In this document: piece after piece, positions 1 to 7,668 of the stretch | Layout of the letters: each line of letters opens with the position of its first letter | Position numbering within the stretch: position 1 is the first letter of the stretch | Source: JBEINZ01 sp040377825 | GTDB taxonomy: Bacteria > Pseudomonadota > Alphaproteobacteria > Rhizobiales > Ancalomicrobiaceae | Length of the DNA stretch: 15,574 nucleotides | Reading direction: 5' to 3' | Assembly: GCA_040377825.1 (NCBI GenBank) | Contig: JBEINZ010000042.1 | Coordinates: forward strand, 1-15,574 | The notes under the pieces: model-generated | Seen by the model: the letters and a program-made list of their open reading frames with translations, nothing else | Told to the model about the DNA's origin: nothing | The model's database searches: none | Translations under genes and position numbers: made by a program

Positions 1-283
1 ACTGGTCAGTACTTTTGTTATCTTGTATTATAGTATGTTCTTCATCAGTCGCGGACGGAATGTATGGTCAAAACTTTAGCCCAACAAATGAGCCAGCTTA
101 TTCACTTATATCGCATGTGTTGTTTGGGCTTCAACTCAACAACCACGCCTTCCTCCGGCATTTCATGAAAGCTGACTAACGGCTTTCACGATTACGATCC
201 ACCCACGGCCCGAATTCATAGCCCGTGTTGACTAAAGACCGATCACGCCTTGCGTTTATCTTATAGCCAAGCAATCATAAATT
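1..283. other. AT-rich non-coding flank
   Basis: No convincing gene is present. The stretch is clearly richer in A and T than the coding DNA that follows it and lies beyond the stop codon of the minus-strand molybdopterin oxidoreductase. The one structure seen is an inverted repeat, TGAAAGC at 166-172 and GCTTTCA at 182-188, with a 9-base loop. It could be part of the 3' region of the oxidoreductase transcript, but it lacks a T-run and is about 95 bases past the stop, so it is not called a terminator. Confidence 0.5.
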
Positions 284-2371
284 TTATTTCGGTCGAACCC
301 ATACCTTATTGTCATGGAAGGCCGCACCGCCAAAAGGCGCGACCGGATCCGCGCCAGTCAGGGTGTTTATCCCCTCGCCGGTTTCAAAGGCTTCATTTGG
401 GAAGAGGCCTTCCGACACCAAGACACCGCGCCGTACACCATCGAAAGCCCGCACGTGCAGCACGACTTCGCCGCGTCGGTTCCCGATGCGCACCTTTGCG
501 CCGTCGACAAGACCATGCCTATCAATATCGTCGGGATGCATCAGGATTGTCGGCCGACCTTCACGCTTCATCGAGCCGGGTGTCTCGTTGAACGTCGAGT
601 TGAGGAAATTGCGCGCGGGTGAGGTCGCTAATCGGAACGGATGCTCCTCGTCCGACCTCTCAATGACGTCCCATTGATCGGGGAACAGCGGCATGTCGCG
701 CCAAGGACCCATCGGACCATTATTCGGCGCCTTCACCTTCGGCCAGACCGGCTTGAAGCGGAATTTGCCGTCCGGAAAGGCGAACCCTCTGAGATAGTGA
801 GCCGTTTCGAAATCGGGCTGACAATCGAGAAAGCCCTTCGTCTCCAAGTCGGCCAGAGAGCCCCATCCGGACTTCCGCAGCATCCAGTCGATATGCTCGC
901 GAGGGCTCATTGTGAAGCCGCGATGCTCCACACCGAGGCGGATGGCGAGATCACGAACGACCACATGATTCTCCCGGGTTTCGCCCGGCGGGTCGATCAA
1001 TTTCGGCGCGAAGAGGATGTTCTGATGCCCACCGCCCTTGTAGATGTCGTCATGTTCAAGAAACATCGTGGCGGGTAGTACGATGTCGGCCATTTTGGCG
1101 GTCTCGGTCATAAACTGCTCGTGCACGGCAACGAAAAGATCCTCGCGAGCAAAGCCCTTTTTGACCAAACGCTGCTCTGGAGCGACCGAAAGCGGGTTTG
1201 TGTTCTGGATCAACATGGCGGTGACCTGCGCACCGCCCTGAAGAGCGTCGGGATCACCGGTCAAGATCGCGCCGATTCGCGATTGGTCGAGCATGCGGAT
1301 CTTGCGATCGCGCAAGTCCGCACCCTCGATCAGCGTCTTGTCCAGATGATAGATCGCACCGTTATTGTGGAATGCCCCGCCGCCCTCATATTGCCACGAG
1401 CCCGCAACCGTCGCGATCGACGCAGCCGCGTGCATGGCGACGGCTCCGTTGCGCTGGCGGGCAAAGCCGTAGCCGAGGCGGAAGAAGGTGCGCTTCGTTG
1501 TCCCGATCATGCGGGCGAAGGTCTCGATCTCGTCGACCGAGAGACCTGTGATCGCCGCCGCCCATTCGGGGGTGCGAGACTGCAGATGCGCCTCAAGCTC
1601 CTCGGGGGCGTCAGAATAGCGCGCGAGGTAGTCGCGGTCGGCGAGCCCCTCCCGAAAGAGAACATGCATCACGGCGCAGGCGAGCGCGGCATCCGTCCCG
1701 GGCCGCAAGACCAGGGCCAGATCGGCTTGCTCGACCGTCGCATTGCGATAGATGTCGACAACAGCGATCTTCGCGCCGCGTTCTTTTCGGGCGCGCACGG
1801 CATGCGTCATTACGTTGACTTGGGTTGCAACCGCGTTGGTGCCCCAGATGACAACGAAGTCGGACTTGGCGATCTCGCGCGGATCCGGGCCAGCCAGACG
1901 GCCGGTTCCGGCGATGTAGCCGGTCCAGGCCATGTTGGTGCAGATCGTGTCGAACTCGCCGGAATAGCGCTTCGCGTGCCTCAGGCGCTCGATGCCGTCG
2001 CGCTGCACGAGACCCATCGTACCGGCATAAAAGTACGGCCAGACTGTCTCCGAGCCGTACTTTGCCTCGGCTACCAAGAACTGTTCACCGATCCGGTCGA
2101 GGGCCTCCTCCCAGGTCGTCTCTCGAAACTGGCCGGAGCCTTTTGGCCCGTTCCGCATCAAGGGCTTCATGAGCCGATCAGGATGATGAACACGTTCCGC
2201 ATAGCGCGCGACCTTCGCGCAGATGACGCCGGCTGTGTAGTCCATCTCGTGGGATCCGCGGACCCGCCCGATTGTTTTGCCGTCGACGATCTCCACGTCT
2301 AGCGCACAGGTCGACGGACAATCGTGCGGGCAAACCGAACGGGCGATCACAGTCTGGACGGGTCGGTTCAT
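284..2371 (-). CDS. 4Fe-4S molybdopterin (bis-MGD) oxidoreductase, orphan catalytic subunit
   Basis: A 695-residue protein of the DMSO reductase/formate dehydrogenase superfamily. The N-terminus carries the cluster ligands C14, C18, C22 and C51 (CX3CX3CX28C), the Molybdop_Fe4S4 signature. The molybdopterin domain follows, and the C-terminal molydop-binding domain is visible from about residue 570 (RLATSPARNFLNSTF onward). C144, in the segment DTICTNMAWTG, sits roughly where this family places its Mo/W ligand, but that assignment is tentative. There is no Tat signal, so the enzyme is probably cytoplasmic. No gene for an electron-transfer or membrane-anchor subunit is adjacent. The ATG at 2371 is preceded by GGGAG about 12 bases upstream. 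The length is normal for single-subunit members. Substrate cannot be deduced. Confidence 0.9.
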   Translation of the reverse strand: MNRPVQTVIARSVCPHDCPSTCALDVEIVDGKTIGRVRGSHEMDYTAGVICAKVARYAERVHHPDRLMKPLMRNGPKGSGQFRETTWEEALDRIGEQFLVAEAKYGSETVWPYFYAGTMGLVQRDGIERLRHAKRYSGEFDTICTNMAWTGYIAGTGRLAGPDPREIAKSDFVVIWGTNAVATQVNVMTHAVRARKERGAKIAVVDIYRNATVEQADLALVLRPGTDAALACAVMHVLFREGLADRDYLARYSDAPEELEAHLQSRTPEWAAAITGLSVDEIETFARMIGTTKRTFFRLGYGFARQRNGAVAMHAAASIATVAGSWQYEGGGAFHNNGAIYHLDKTLIEGADLRDRKIRMLDQSRIGAILTGDPDALQGGAQVTAMLIQNTNPLSVAPEQRLVKKGFAREDLFVAVHEQFMTETAKMADIVLPATMFLEHDDIYKGGGHQNILFAPKLIDPPGETRENHVVVRDLAIRLGVEHRGFTMSPREHIDWMLRKSGWGSLADLETKGFLDCQPDFETAHYLRGFAFPDGKFRFKPVWPKVKAPNNGPMGPWRDMPLFPDQWDVIERSDEEHPFRLATSPARNFLNSTFNETPGSMKREGRPTILMHPDDIDRHGLVDGAKVRIGNRRGEVVLHVRAFDGVRRGVLVSEGLFPNEAFETGEGINTLTGADPVAPFGGAAFHDNKVWVRPK

Positions 2372-2456
2372 GGGCGTATCTCGCTCCCGGTAGGAATAGC
2401 CCGGAGACTAACAGGCTTAAGGCATCGGCGACAAAGCGTGCGCGCGTGAAAACGAG

Positions 2457-2477
2457 AAATGCAAATCCAAATGCAAA
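2457..2477. repeat. 9-bp direct repeat beside the ndk terminator
   Basis: AAATGCAAA occurs at 2457-2465 and again at 2469-2477, separated by TCC. On the minus strand this reads as TTTGCATTT twice and forms the T-rich tail directly after the ndk terminator hairpin. It probably serves as an extended, interrupted U-tract; a regulatory role is not indicated. Confidence 0.5.
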
Positions 2478-2503
2478 GCCCGCCGGCCGCGCGGCCGACG
2501 GGC
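2478..2503 (-). terminator. intrinsic terminator of ndk
   Basis: Inverted repeat with 11-base arms (2478-2488 and 2493-2503) around a GCGC loop. Read on the minus strand, the only non-Watson-Crick position is a G-U pair, so the stem is continuous in RNA made from that strand. On the plus strand the same position is a C-A mismatch. The stem is followed on the minus strand by TTTGCATTT. It lies 25 bases past the ndk stop, so it ends the ndk transcript before the oxidoreductase gene. Confidence 0.8.
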
Positions 2504-2527
2504 TAGATAGATGATCAAGTCAGACGG

Positions 2528-2950
2528 TCAGCCGACAATTTCGCTGTCGGAGAAGAAGAAGTAGATCTCCTCGGCCGCGGTCTCCGGTGCATCCGAGCCG
2601 TGCACCGAGTTCTCGCCGATCGACAAGGCGAATTCCTTTCGGATGGTGCCTTCGGCGGCGTTTGCCGGATTGGTGGCGCCCATGACTTCACGATTCTTCA
2701 AGATTGCGTTCTCGCCCTCGAGAACTTGCACGATCACAGGGCCCGACGACATGAACTCGGTCAGTTCGCCATAGAAAGGACGTGCGGCATGCACGGCATA
2801 AAACTGCTGCGCCTGACGTAGGCTCATCCAGATGCGCTTGGAAGCGACAACGCGAAGACCAGCAGCCTCGAACTTCGCCGTGATTGCGCCGGTCAAATTG
2901 CGCCGCGTCGCGTCGGGCTTGATCATCGAGAACGTTCGTTCGATTGCCAT
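2528..2950 (-). CDS. ndk: nucleoside diphosphate kinase
   Basis: A 140-residue cytoplasmic enzyme that transfers the gamma-phosphate of ATP to nucleoside diphosphates through a phospho-histidine. The N-terminal ERTFSMIKPDA segment with K11 and the active-site segment ENSVHGSDAPETA with the phosphorylated H117 are intact, and the length matches bacterial Ndk (about 140-143). The frame stays open upstream to 3034, but the start at 2950 is chosen because MAIERTFSMIKPDA is the canonical N-terminus and GGAGAC (2958-2963) lies at proper spacing. The gene is downstream of, and may be cotranscribed with, the small membrane protein at 3053-3460; a strong terminator follows it. Confidence 0.97.
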   Translation of the reverse strand: MAIERTFSMIKPDATRRNLTGAITAKFEAAGLRVVASKRIWMSLRQAQQFYAVHAARPFYGELTEFMSSGPVIVQVLEGENAILKNREVMGATNPANAAEGTIRKEFALSIGENSVHGSDAPETAAEEIYFFFSDSEIVG

Positions 2951-3052
2951 CTGATAAGTCTCCAGCCGAGGGTTCTTTCGGCCGGGCTTATAGCGTGACC
3001 GTCGCCGCGCGCCAAGGGCGGTAACGGGATTCACACCGTCGCCGTTTCAAGA

Positions 3053-3460
3053 CTATCGCAACGGCGCAGGGTTAGGGGTTAACGTTTCCACGTCCAACGT
3101 GTTGACGAGCTTCAGCTCGGCCAAATCACCGTCGTGTTCGCGTACCGTGAAGCTCGGGATATTCGCGTTCTTGGCAACCACGGTCGTGTTCGTCAGCGGG
3201 TCAGACCGATAGACAAGATTGCCGGACGGGTCGCGAAACTCAACCACCGCGCCCTTCGGCCCAATCAACTCGACATGGCTCACCACCGACGTCGGGTCGA
3301 TATCGGAATAGGTAACCGGAGCCTTTGTCGGCGTCACGAGTCGATCGCCACGGTAGACATGAAAAGCGGTCATGCCGGCATTAACCGATGTCAACGCGAG
3401 GACGCCCACCAAAGCGCCGGCCGCGAAGCCCGCTATCATCATTTTGTACTCACTGCGCAT
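3053..3460 (-). CDS. small membrane-anchored protein of unknown function
   Basis: A 135-residue protein that I do not recognise. Residues 8-28 form one hydrophobic segment rich in Ala, Gly and Val (MIAGFAAGALVGVLALTSV) that can act as signal anchor or signal peptide. The remainder is soluble and probably periplasmic, with beta-like strands in the segment VELIGPKGAVVEFRDPSG and no cysteine after the anchor. The ATG at 3460 is decided by a near-perfect Shine-Dalgarno sequence, GGGAGG at 3467-3472, six bases upstream; a TTG at 3466 would overlap that site. It is followed about 100 bases later by ndk in the same direction. Function unknown. Confidence 0.8.
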   Translation of the reverse strand: MRSEYKMMIAGFAAGALVGVLALTSVNAGMTAFHVYRGDRLVTPTKAPVTYSDIDPTSVVSHVELIGPKGAVVEFRDPSGNLVYRSDPLTNTTVVAKNANIPSFTVREHDGDLAELKLVNTLDVETLTPNPAPLR

Positions 3461-3841
3461 TTCCAACCTCCCATGGCCAGGAACGCACTTCGCGAGACCT
3501 CGTGGCCTTTCGCAAAACGCAGATCCGGGACCCTCGCCGTAGGAGCATCATCCCCGCGCCACCCATGCGGGAGATATGCTTCATGACCTGGGGGCGGATT
3601 CCATTGACACGATGATCTTCTGCGGCTGAGCGGTTTTATCGCTCGGCCGTCACCATGCTTGCATCCGCTCTCTCGATGAAAACGAATGTAATGCGATTTC
3701 GTTACATGGCATTTTCACAAATCTCTCAAATTGCTACGAACTTGCGGAATCCTCAGATTTTGGTTCCACTTCTTTCGCTATATCGACCTTTAAGTGGCCA
3801 AAATGATACTTAATTGGCGCGGTTCGTTCACCTTCTTGCAA
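3461..3841. other. intergenic region with two dyads, no gene
   Basis: This 381-base gap lies between the response regulator and the small membrane protein, both on the minus strand, so it should hold the latter's promoter. Two dyads stand out. One has 10-base arms (3623-3632 and 3640-3649) with one G-T pair. The other is ATGTAA-N10-TTACAT (3686-3707), overlapped by AACGAA/TTCGTT (3681-3703). Neither has a T-run. A 44-codon minus-strand frame (3584-3450) overlaps the start of the next gene, but it lacks a properly spaced ribosome binding site and I do not call it. No clear -35/-10 pair was found. Confidence 0.5.
3623..3649. repeat. 10-bp inverted repeat, loop of 7
   Basis: CGGCTGAGCG at 3623-3632 pairs with CGCTCGGCCG at 3640-3649 across the loop GTTTTAT, with one G-U pair if transcribed on the plus strand and a C-A mismatch on the minus strand. 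No T-run follows in either direction, so it is an unproven terminator or a protein-binding dyad. Confidence 0.55.
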
Positions 3842-4567
3842 TTAAGTGGCATCCCCGTCCGGAACGAACATATAGCCAACGCCGCGAACGGTACGGATCA
3901 CTTTGGGTTCCGCGGGATTGGGCTCGATTTTTCGGCGGATACGCGTCACTCGAACGTCAATGGCGCGGTCGAATGCGTCGGGATCTCGGGCATTGGCTAT
4001 GTCGAGCAGTCGTTCACGTGACAGGACCCGATTCGGATTTTCCGCAAAGGCCTTGAGGAGGTTGAATTCGGAAGGAGTCAGCAATCGCTCGCGCTTGTTG
4101 ATCCCACGCAGGTAGCGAGTTTCCAGATTGAGCCAGCTGATACCGAAGCGCACCTCAACAGCTTTCAATTCGGAATCCCTGGTGATGACATGCGCATTGG
4201 CGCGCCTCAGCACGCTGCGAATTCTCGCGACAAGTTCGCGCAATTCGACCGGCTCCGTAAGATAATCATCGGCACCAAGTTCGAGACCAACGATCCGATC
4301 AACTGAACTGGCCGTGGCCGTTAGGATAATGATCGGAACAATGATCATTTTATCCTTCAGCCATCGGATGACAGACAAGGAAACTTCGTCCGGCAGATTT
4401 AGGTCCAACAGAATAAGGTCGGGAACGCGCCGGCAGATGGCCTCGCGCAACGCTGCCACGCCGTTCAAAGGCTCGACTTGGAAGCCGTGACGTTTGAGAT
4501 AGTCCGACACCGTTTCCCTGGTCTCATTGTCGTCATCGACAACCATGATCCGGTAAGGTGCGTTCAT
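3842..4567 (-). CDS. OmpR/PhoB-family response regulator, atypical receiver
   Basis: A 241-residue two-component regulator. Residues 5-120 form a receiver with the acidic pair D11/D12, phospho-acceptor D55 (LILLDLNLPD) and T83. The normally invariant lysine of the KP motif is replaced by E105 (DYLTEPVE). Residues from about 140 to 241 form the winged-helix DNA-binding domain, ending in VIRTVRGVGYMFVPDG. The ATG at 4567 has AGGG nine bases upstream. No kinase gene is adjacent: the only one nearby is the wreck at 5100-5773, whose attached regulator tail is a close paralogue of this C-terminus. Base composition is less GC-rich than the operons to the right. It is probably a transcription factor with altered or absent phosphorylation response; targets are unknown. 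Confidence 0.92.
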   Translation of the reverse strand: MNAPYRIMVVDDDNETRETVSDYLKRHGFQVEPLNGVAALREAICRRVPDLILLDLNLPDEVSLSVIRWLKDKMIIVPIIILTATASSVDRIVGLELGADDYLTEPVELRELVARIRSVLRRANAHVITRDSELKAVEVRFGISWLNLETRYLRGINKRERLLTPSEFNLLKAFAENPNRVLSRERLLDIANARDPDAFDRAIDVRVTRIRRKIEPNPAEPKVIRTVRGVGYMFVPDGDAT

Positions 4568-4863
4568 TGTACGGTACCCTCGCTGTTCGAGCCGAGCGTG
4601 AGCTACGCTTTAAGGGGCTGCTTTGGGCTCAATGACAAGAAGTTCGACGTATTTCGCCCGGCTCAGCGCTCGTATCGCCCAGAGGTAACAATGTCTACGC
4701 ATTAACGTTATATATGAATATTTATTAAAATGATTGTGTTGAATCTCCCAGGCTTGCTTTCAGCCTCGAGACTTTGCGGCGGTCGCGACGAAACGCAATT
4801 AAAGCTTGAATTTCTGTAATCGAACCTCTGGAAATAGAACGCTTTACGTCAGCCGGCTTGTAT
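4568..4863. other. intergenic region upstream of the response regulator
   Basis: No gene is seen in these 296 bases. A markedly AT-rich patch at about 4700-4735 (minus-strand core CATATATAACGTTAATG) is the likeliest place for the promoter of the response regulator at 3842-4567, but no confident -35/-10 pair with standard spacing can be picked. Confidence 0.4.
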
Positions 4864-5144
4864 TTATGACACGTCCCCATCGGGCACGTATATGTAGCCC
4901 ACGCCACAAATCGTACGAATGACCTTCGGATCGGCCGGGTTGGACTCAATCTTGCGCCGAATGTGCGCGACTCGGACATCGATCGCCCGGTCGAAAGCAT
5001 CCGGATCGCGCGCATTTGCCAGATCGAGAAGACGTTCGCGTGAAACGACGCGGTTTGGATTGTCCGCAAAAGCCTTAAGCAGACTGAATGCGGACGGGGT
5101 CACAAGATGCTCGCCATAGGGCCGTTGGACCCGACCTGAATGGA
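4864..5144 (-). pseudogene. response regulator remnant (DNA-binding domain only)
   Basis: From 5103 to 4864 the minus strand encodes about 79 residues that match the C-terminal winged-helix domain of the intact regulator at 3842-4567 almost residue for residue (RERLLDLANARDPDAFDRAI here, RERLLDIANARDPDAFDRAI there), ending in VIRTICGVGYIYVPDGDVS. Homology continues in the same frame a little upstream of the GTG at 5103 (PYGEHLVTPSAF against KRERLLTPSEF), so that GTG is not a native start. The receiver domain and linker are missing. The fragment joins directly to a histidine kinase fragment in another frame, which points to a deletion with its junction at about 5120-5165. It is a broken tandem paralogue. 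Confidence 0.8.
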
Positions 5145-5773
5145 TCTTGTGCCCCCGACCGGACTGTATTTGATCGCGTTGGAAATCACATTGTCCAGCG
5201 CCTCGCGCAGCCGATCTGGGTCCCCGATCACGGGAACCGGGTTTGCGGCCGCAAGGTCAATCGGTTGCTGCTTGCGCTGGGTCATCGGACGATAGGATTC
5301 AACGACGTCGCGCGCCAGCGTTGCCAGATCGAGCGCGATGGGCCGAAGCTGAATGTCCAATGTATCGCTCATCGCATCGATCAACATCTGATCGATCATG
5401 CGCGACATCGTACGCAGCGGTTCGACGATCCGCGGAAGCTGTTGACGGATATGGTCCGGTTCGATCGGCTCGTGCTCGATCAGCTCGCCGATCATTTCCG
5501 AGCGGCCGAGAACGACGCCGATCGGACACTTGAGCCCGTACGCGACCTTGCCAAGGCGTTCCGATTAAGGCTCGCCCAAGAAGACGTAACCTCGGCGGTG
5601 CCGCGCCACAGCATGCCGCCGACCAGCGTAATGCAGACCGTATTCACAATGACGATCAGAATGATACGCCAGCCCAGGGGCGCCCGGCGCATGGCGCGGC
5701 TCCACCGCGTTTCGCTGTCTATGGTCAGGCGAGACAACCTCGGTAAGGTGGAGATCGCGGCTCGCATTGGCAT
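5100..5773 (-). pseudogene. histidine kinase remnant, frameshifted and internally deleted
   Basis: Two pieces of a sensor kinase lie in different frames. The first starts at the ATG at 5773, with GGAG upstream, and contains one transmembrane segment (LGWRIILIVIVNTVCITLVG) followed by about 20 residues. The second is open from 5564 to 5100. It begins with a degraded H-box reading VAYGLKCPIGVVLGRSEM, where VAHDLKNP is expected, so the phospho-accepting His is Tyr (codon 5538-5540). The dimerisation helices and the N-box (NVISNAIKYSPVGG) follow. The periplasmic sensor, second membrane segment and HAMP region are missing before it; the G boxes and end of the ATPase domain are missing after it. 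An in-frame TAA (5565-5567) separates the pieces. It cannot be an active kinase. Confidence 0.82.
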
Positions 5774-5924
5774 GGCCGCGGAACTCCATTGGCAGAGTGG
5801 CCCGGCAGCATGGCCAGGGCAGGCTCGTCGATTGTATACAGGGCGCAAGCAGGGGCCTAAGACCTCAAGAAACCTTCATCCTTACTGATCTGTCGATATC
5901 GGCTGAGGTCAAGCATCAGATACG

Positions 5925-6893
5925 TTAACGATCAATTTTGAAGTCACGAAAGCCAATATCGGGTGCCGACGTGTTGTGCGTTGAGATTACGGAGCGGCCG
6001 AACACGACCGAGATAGCCTTGCCAGAGGCATAGTCGATCACGGATGTTGTCTTTGCCGATTGCCCCGGTGCCTCGACGACAATGGTTTCGGCGGTATCGG
6101 CATGAATTGGATCGACATACATGGAGCGAAGCCCGGCAAATGGCAGCGCCGCCGACATCGGCGGATCGAAGGTCACGTTCAGCGATGCCGAATCGACCTC
6201 GATCCGAGCCACGCTCACCTTGGCCCTGCCGCCCTTGGCAAATTCGATCGTAAAGGTCAGCGTCTGCGGATCGAACTCGACGGACTTATAGGCCACGAAC
6301 GGCCGCTCGATGACCTCGACAGGGCCAACAAGGAACGATGAGCCGTAGGCAACCTCATGCATGCGGAACGGCGGCAGCGGCTTCAGGCGCCAGTAGCCGT
6401 CTTGGGGGTAGAACACGAGAAATTCGAGTGGGCCGCCCGACGTTTTCTTCCAGAGCTGGACGAGATGCAGCCAATTCTGCCGAATGTTGCCGACCTTCAC
6501 CGGGACGACCGACGGGCGCCAGAAATCCGGATAGACCACGCCTTTCAGGATGTACTGATCGTCTTCATAAAGAACAGCGGTCGGTGGAACGTAGGGCTTT
6601 TCGAAAGGCTTCGGCGGCGGCGGATTCCACCATGTGCAATTGGTGAAATCCGGCGCGGTGATGTCGCGCACGACCTGCGGTAGATAGACCGGCGAGACGG
6701 CTGTGACCGAGAAACTTTTGATGTTTGGCGCGGACAGCGTGTAGGAAATATTGTCTTCCTCCGCGCATTTGGTCGGCACCGACTTATTCTGCACATCCAC
6801 AGCGATCGGCTGCGGTTCGGCTGCCATGGCGGGCAATGTCGCCCCAATCCAGATCACCGCGGCGAGCACGCGGCCGAAGGTCTTGGTGATCAC
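5925..6893 (-). CDS. exported protein of unknown family, third gene of the opgH operon
   Basis: A 322-residue protein that I do not recognise. Residues 1-25 form a good Sec signal peptide with probable cleavage after AMA. The mature part has two cysteines, C43 and C86, which could form a disulfide, and a proline-rich stretch near residues 90-104 (WWNPPPPKPFEKPYVPP). The rest looks beta-rich. There is no lipobox and no further membrane segment, so a soluble periplasmic location is likely. The start is GTG at 6893, with AGGAG at 6904-6908. It begins 20 bases after the FkbM methyltransferase stop and is very probably cotranscribed with it and opgH, which suggests a role in making or handling the same glycan. 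It is too short for OpgG and shows no evident similarity to it. Confidence 0.85.
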   Translation of the reverse strand: MITKTFGRVLAAVIWIGATLPAMAAEPQPIAVDVQNKSVPTKCAEEDNISYTLSAPNIKSFSVTAVSPVYLPQVVRDITAPDFTNCTWWNPPPPKPFEKPYVPPTAVLYEDDQYILKGVVYPDFWRPSVVPVKVGNIRQNWLHLVQLWKKTSGGPLEFLVFYPQDGYWRLKPLPPFRMHEVAYGSSFLVGPVEVIERPFVAYKSVEFDPQTLTFTIEFAKGGRAKVSVARIEVDSASLNVTFDPPMSAALPFAGLRSMYVDPIHADTAETIVVEAPGQSAKTTSVIDYASGKAISVVFGRSVISTHNTSAPDIGFRDFKIDR

Positions 6894-6913
6894 AGTCGTC
6901 GTTCTCCTATGGC

Positions 6914-7657
6914 TCAGGCGGTCGCATAGACGTCGCCCGAATTGGCTTCTAATGGCAGAGCGCGGATCCAGCCGGCAAGCGTCGTTGCGTCAACCCATTC
7001 GCCGAACACGAAGGTCTGGCTCTCGCCGAGACAGACATCGAATTTAGCAATACCAAGTTTGGTGAGCACTTCCAGGCACCGATACGCGACGTCTTTTTGG
7101 ATCGTCGTAAACTCGAACGAGAGCGCGTCAAGCGGTCGATCCAGGCCGGCGAGGACAGCAGCCTCAAGCCCCTCCACGTCAATCTTCACAAAGCGTGGCG
7201 TCCCGTGACGCTCAATCAGCTCGGCCAACGTGACGACCGGCACGCGGATGCGGCCGGTCCAGGCCTGCCCGTCCCAGCCCGGCGCGCCGCGCGCGGCGGT
7301 CACAAAATCCGCCGAGGCGGTGGTCACCGTAGGGTTGGCTTCATTGACTAAGAGTTCGATCTCGCCGGACGTCACGCCGACCGCGACCGGCTCGATGACG
7401 ACTGACCGATCATTCGCAAACAGATCCCCAAGGACCGCGGCCAGCGCGGGTTGCGGCTCGACCGCGACGACACGGGCTCCTAGACGCCGAAACGAGGCGA
7501 CACGATCGCCGACATGCGCGCCGATATCGAATGCGAGATCTCCGGTGGAAAGAAAGCGGGCATGGAGCCGGTCCATCGCGGCCTCTCGGACCGGATCGCC
7601 ATAATAGATCGCCAGTGAGCGCTTCACGCCGGCGGCGATCAAATCCGTGTCCGTCAT
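6914..7657 (-). CDS. FkbM-family SAM-dependent methyltransferase
   Basis: A 247-residue Rossmann-fold O-methyltransferase of the FkbM type, a family that often methylates sugar hydroxyls. The SAM-binding motif I is at residues 43-51 (FDIGAHVGD), the acidic residue ending strand 2 is E67 (VVAVEP), and the family-typical KIDVEG is at 158-163. The ATG at 7657 is used. A GTG at 7672 would overlap the opgH stop codon (GTGA) and add five residues, but neither start has a strong ribosome binding site, so translational coupling with opgH is likely. Its place between opgH and an exported protein suggests that it modifies the glucan or its precursor; the substrate is inferred from context only. Confidence 0.9.
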   Translation of the reverse strand: MTDTDLIAAGVKRSLAIYYGDPVREAAMDRLHARFLSTGDLAFDIGAHVGDRVASFRRLGARVVAVEPQPALAAVLGDLFANDRSVVIEPVAVGVTSGEIELLVNEANPTVTTASADFVTAARGAPGWDGQAWTGRIRVPVVTLAELIERHGTPRFVKIDVEGLEAAVLAGLDRPLDALSFEFTTIQKDVAYRCLEVLTKLGIAKFDVCLGESQTFVFGEWVDATTLAGWIRALPLEANSGDVYATA

Positions 7658-7668
7658 GTCCCGATCTT

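Noticed and set aside
166..188. TGAAAGC/GCTTTCA inverted repeat as terminator of the oxidoreductase gene
   Set aside because: The stem is only 7 bp, lies about 95 bases past the stop codon and lacks a T-run on the minus strand.
1121..2302. 393-codon plus-strand open frame opposite the molybdopterin oxidoreductase
   Set aside because: It lies wholly antisense to a gene with clear family motifs; its translation has no recognisable domain and is explained by GC-rich codon bias.
3450..3584. 44-codon minus-strand frame overlapping the start of the small membrane protein gene
   Set aside because: It could be a leader peptide, but it has no properly spaced ribosome binding site and no recognisable sequence.
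3790..3850. TTAAGTGGC repeated at 3790-3798 and 3842-3850 as a duplication scar of the regulator 3' end
   Set aside because: Only nine bases match and the flanks differ, so chance is a sufficient explanation.
4864..5564. Possibility that the kinase and regulator fragments form a working hybrid protein
   Set aside because: The pieces are in different frames with a TGA between them, the phospho-His is Tyr, and the receiver and half of the ATPase domain are absent.
5925..6893. Exported protein as a VirB9/TrbG-like secretion component or as OpgG
   Set aside because: Signal peptide and beta-rich character alone prompted this; no other type IV secretion genes are present, and it is too short and unlike OpgG.
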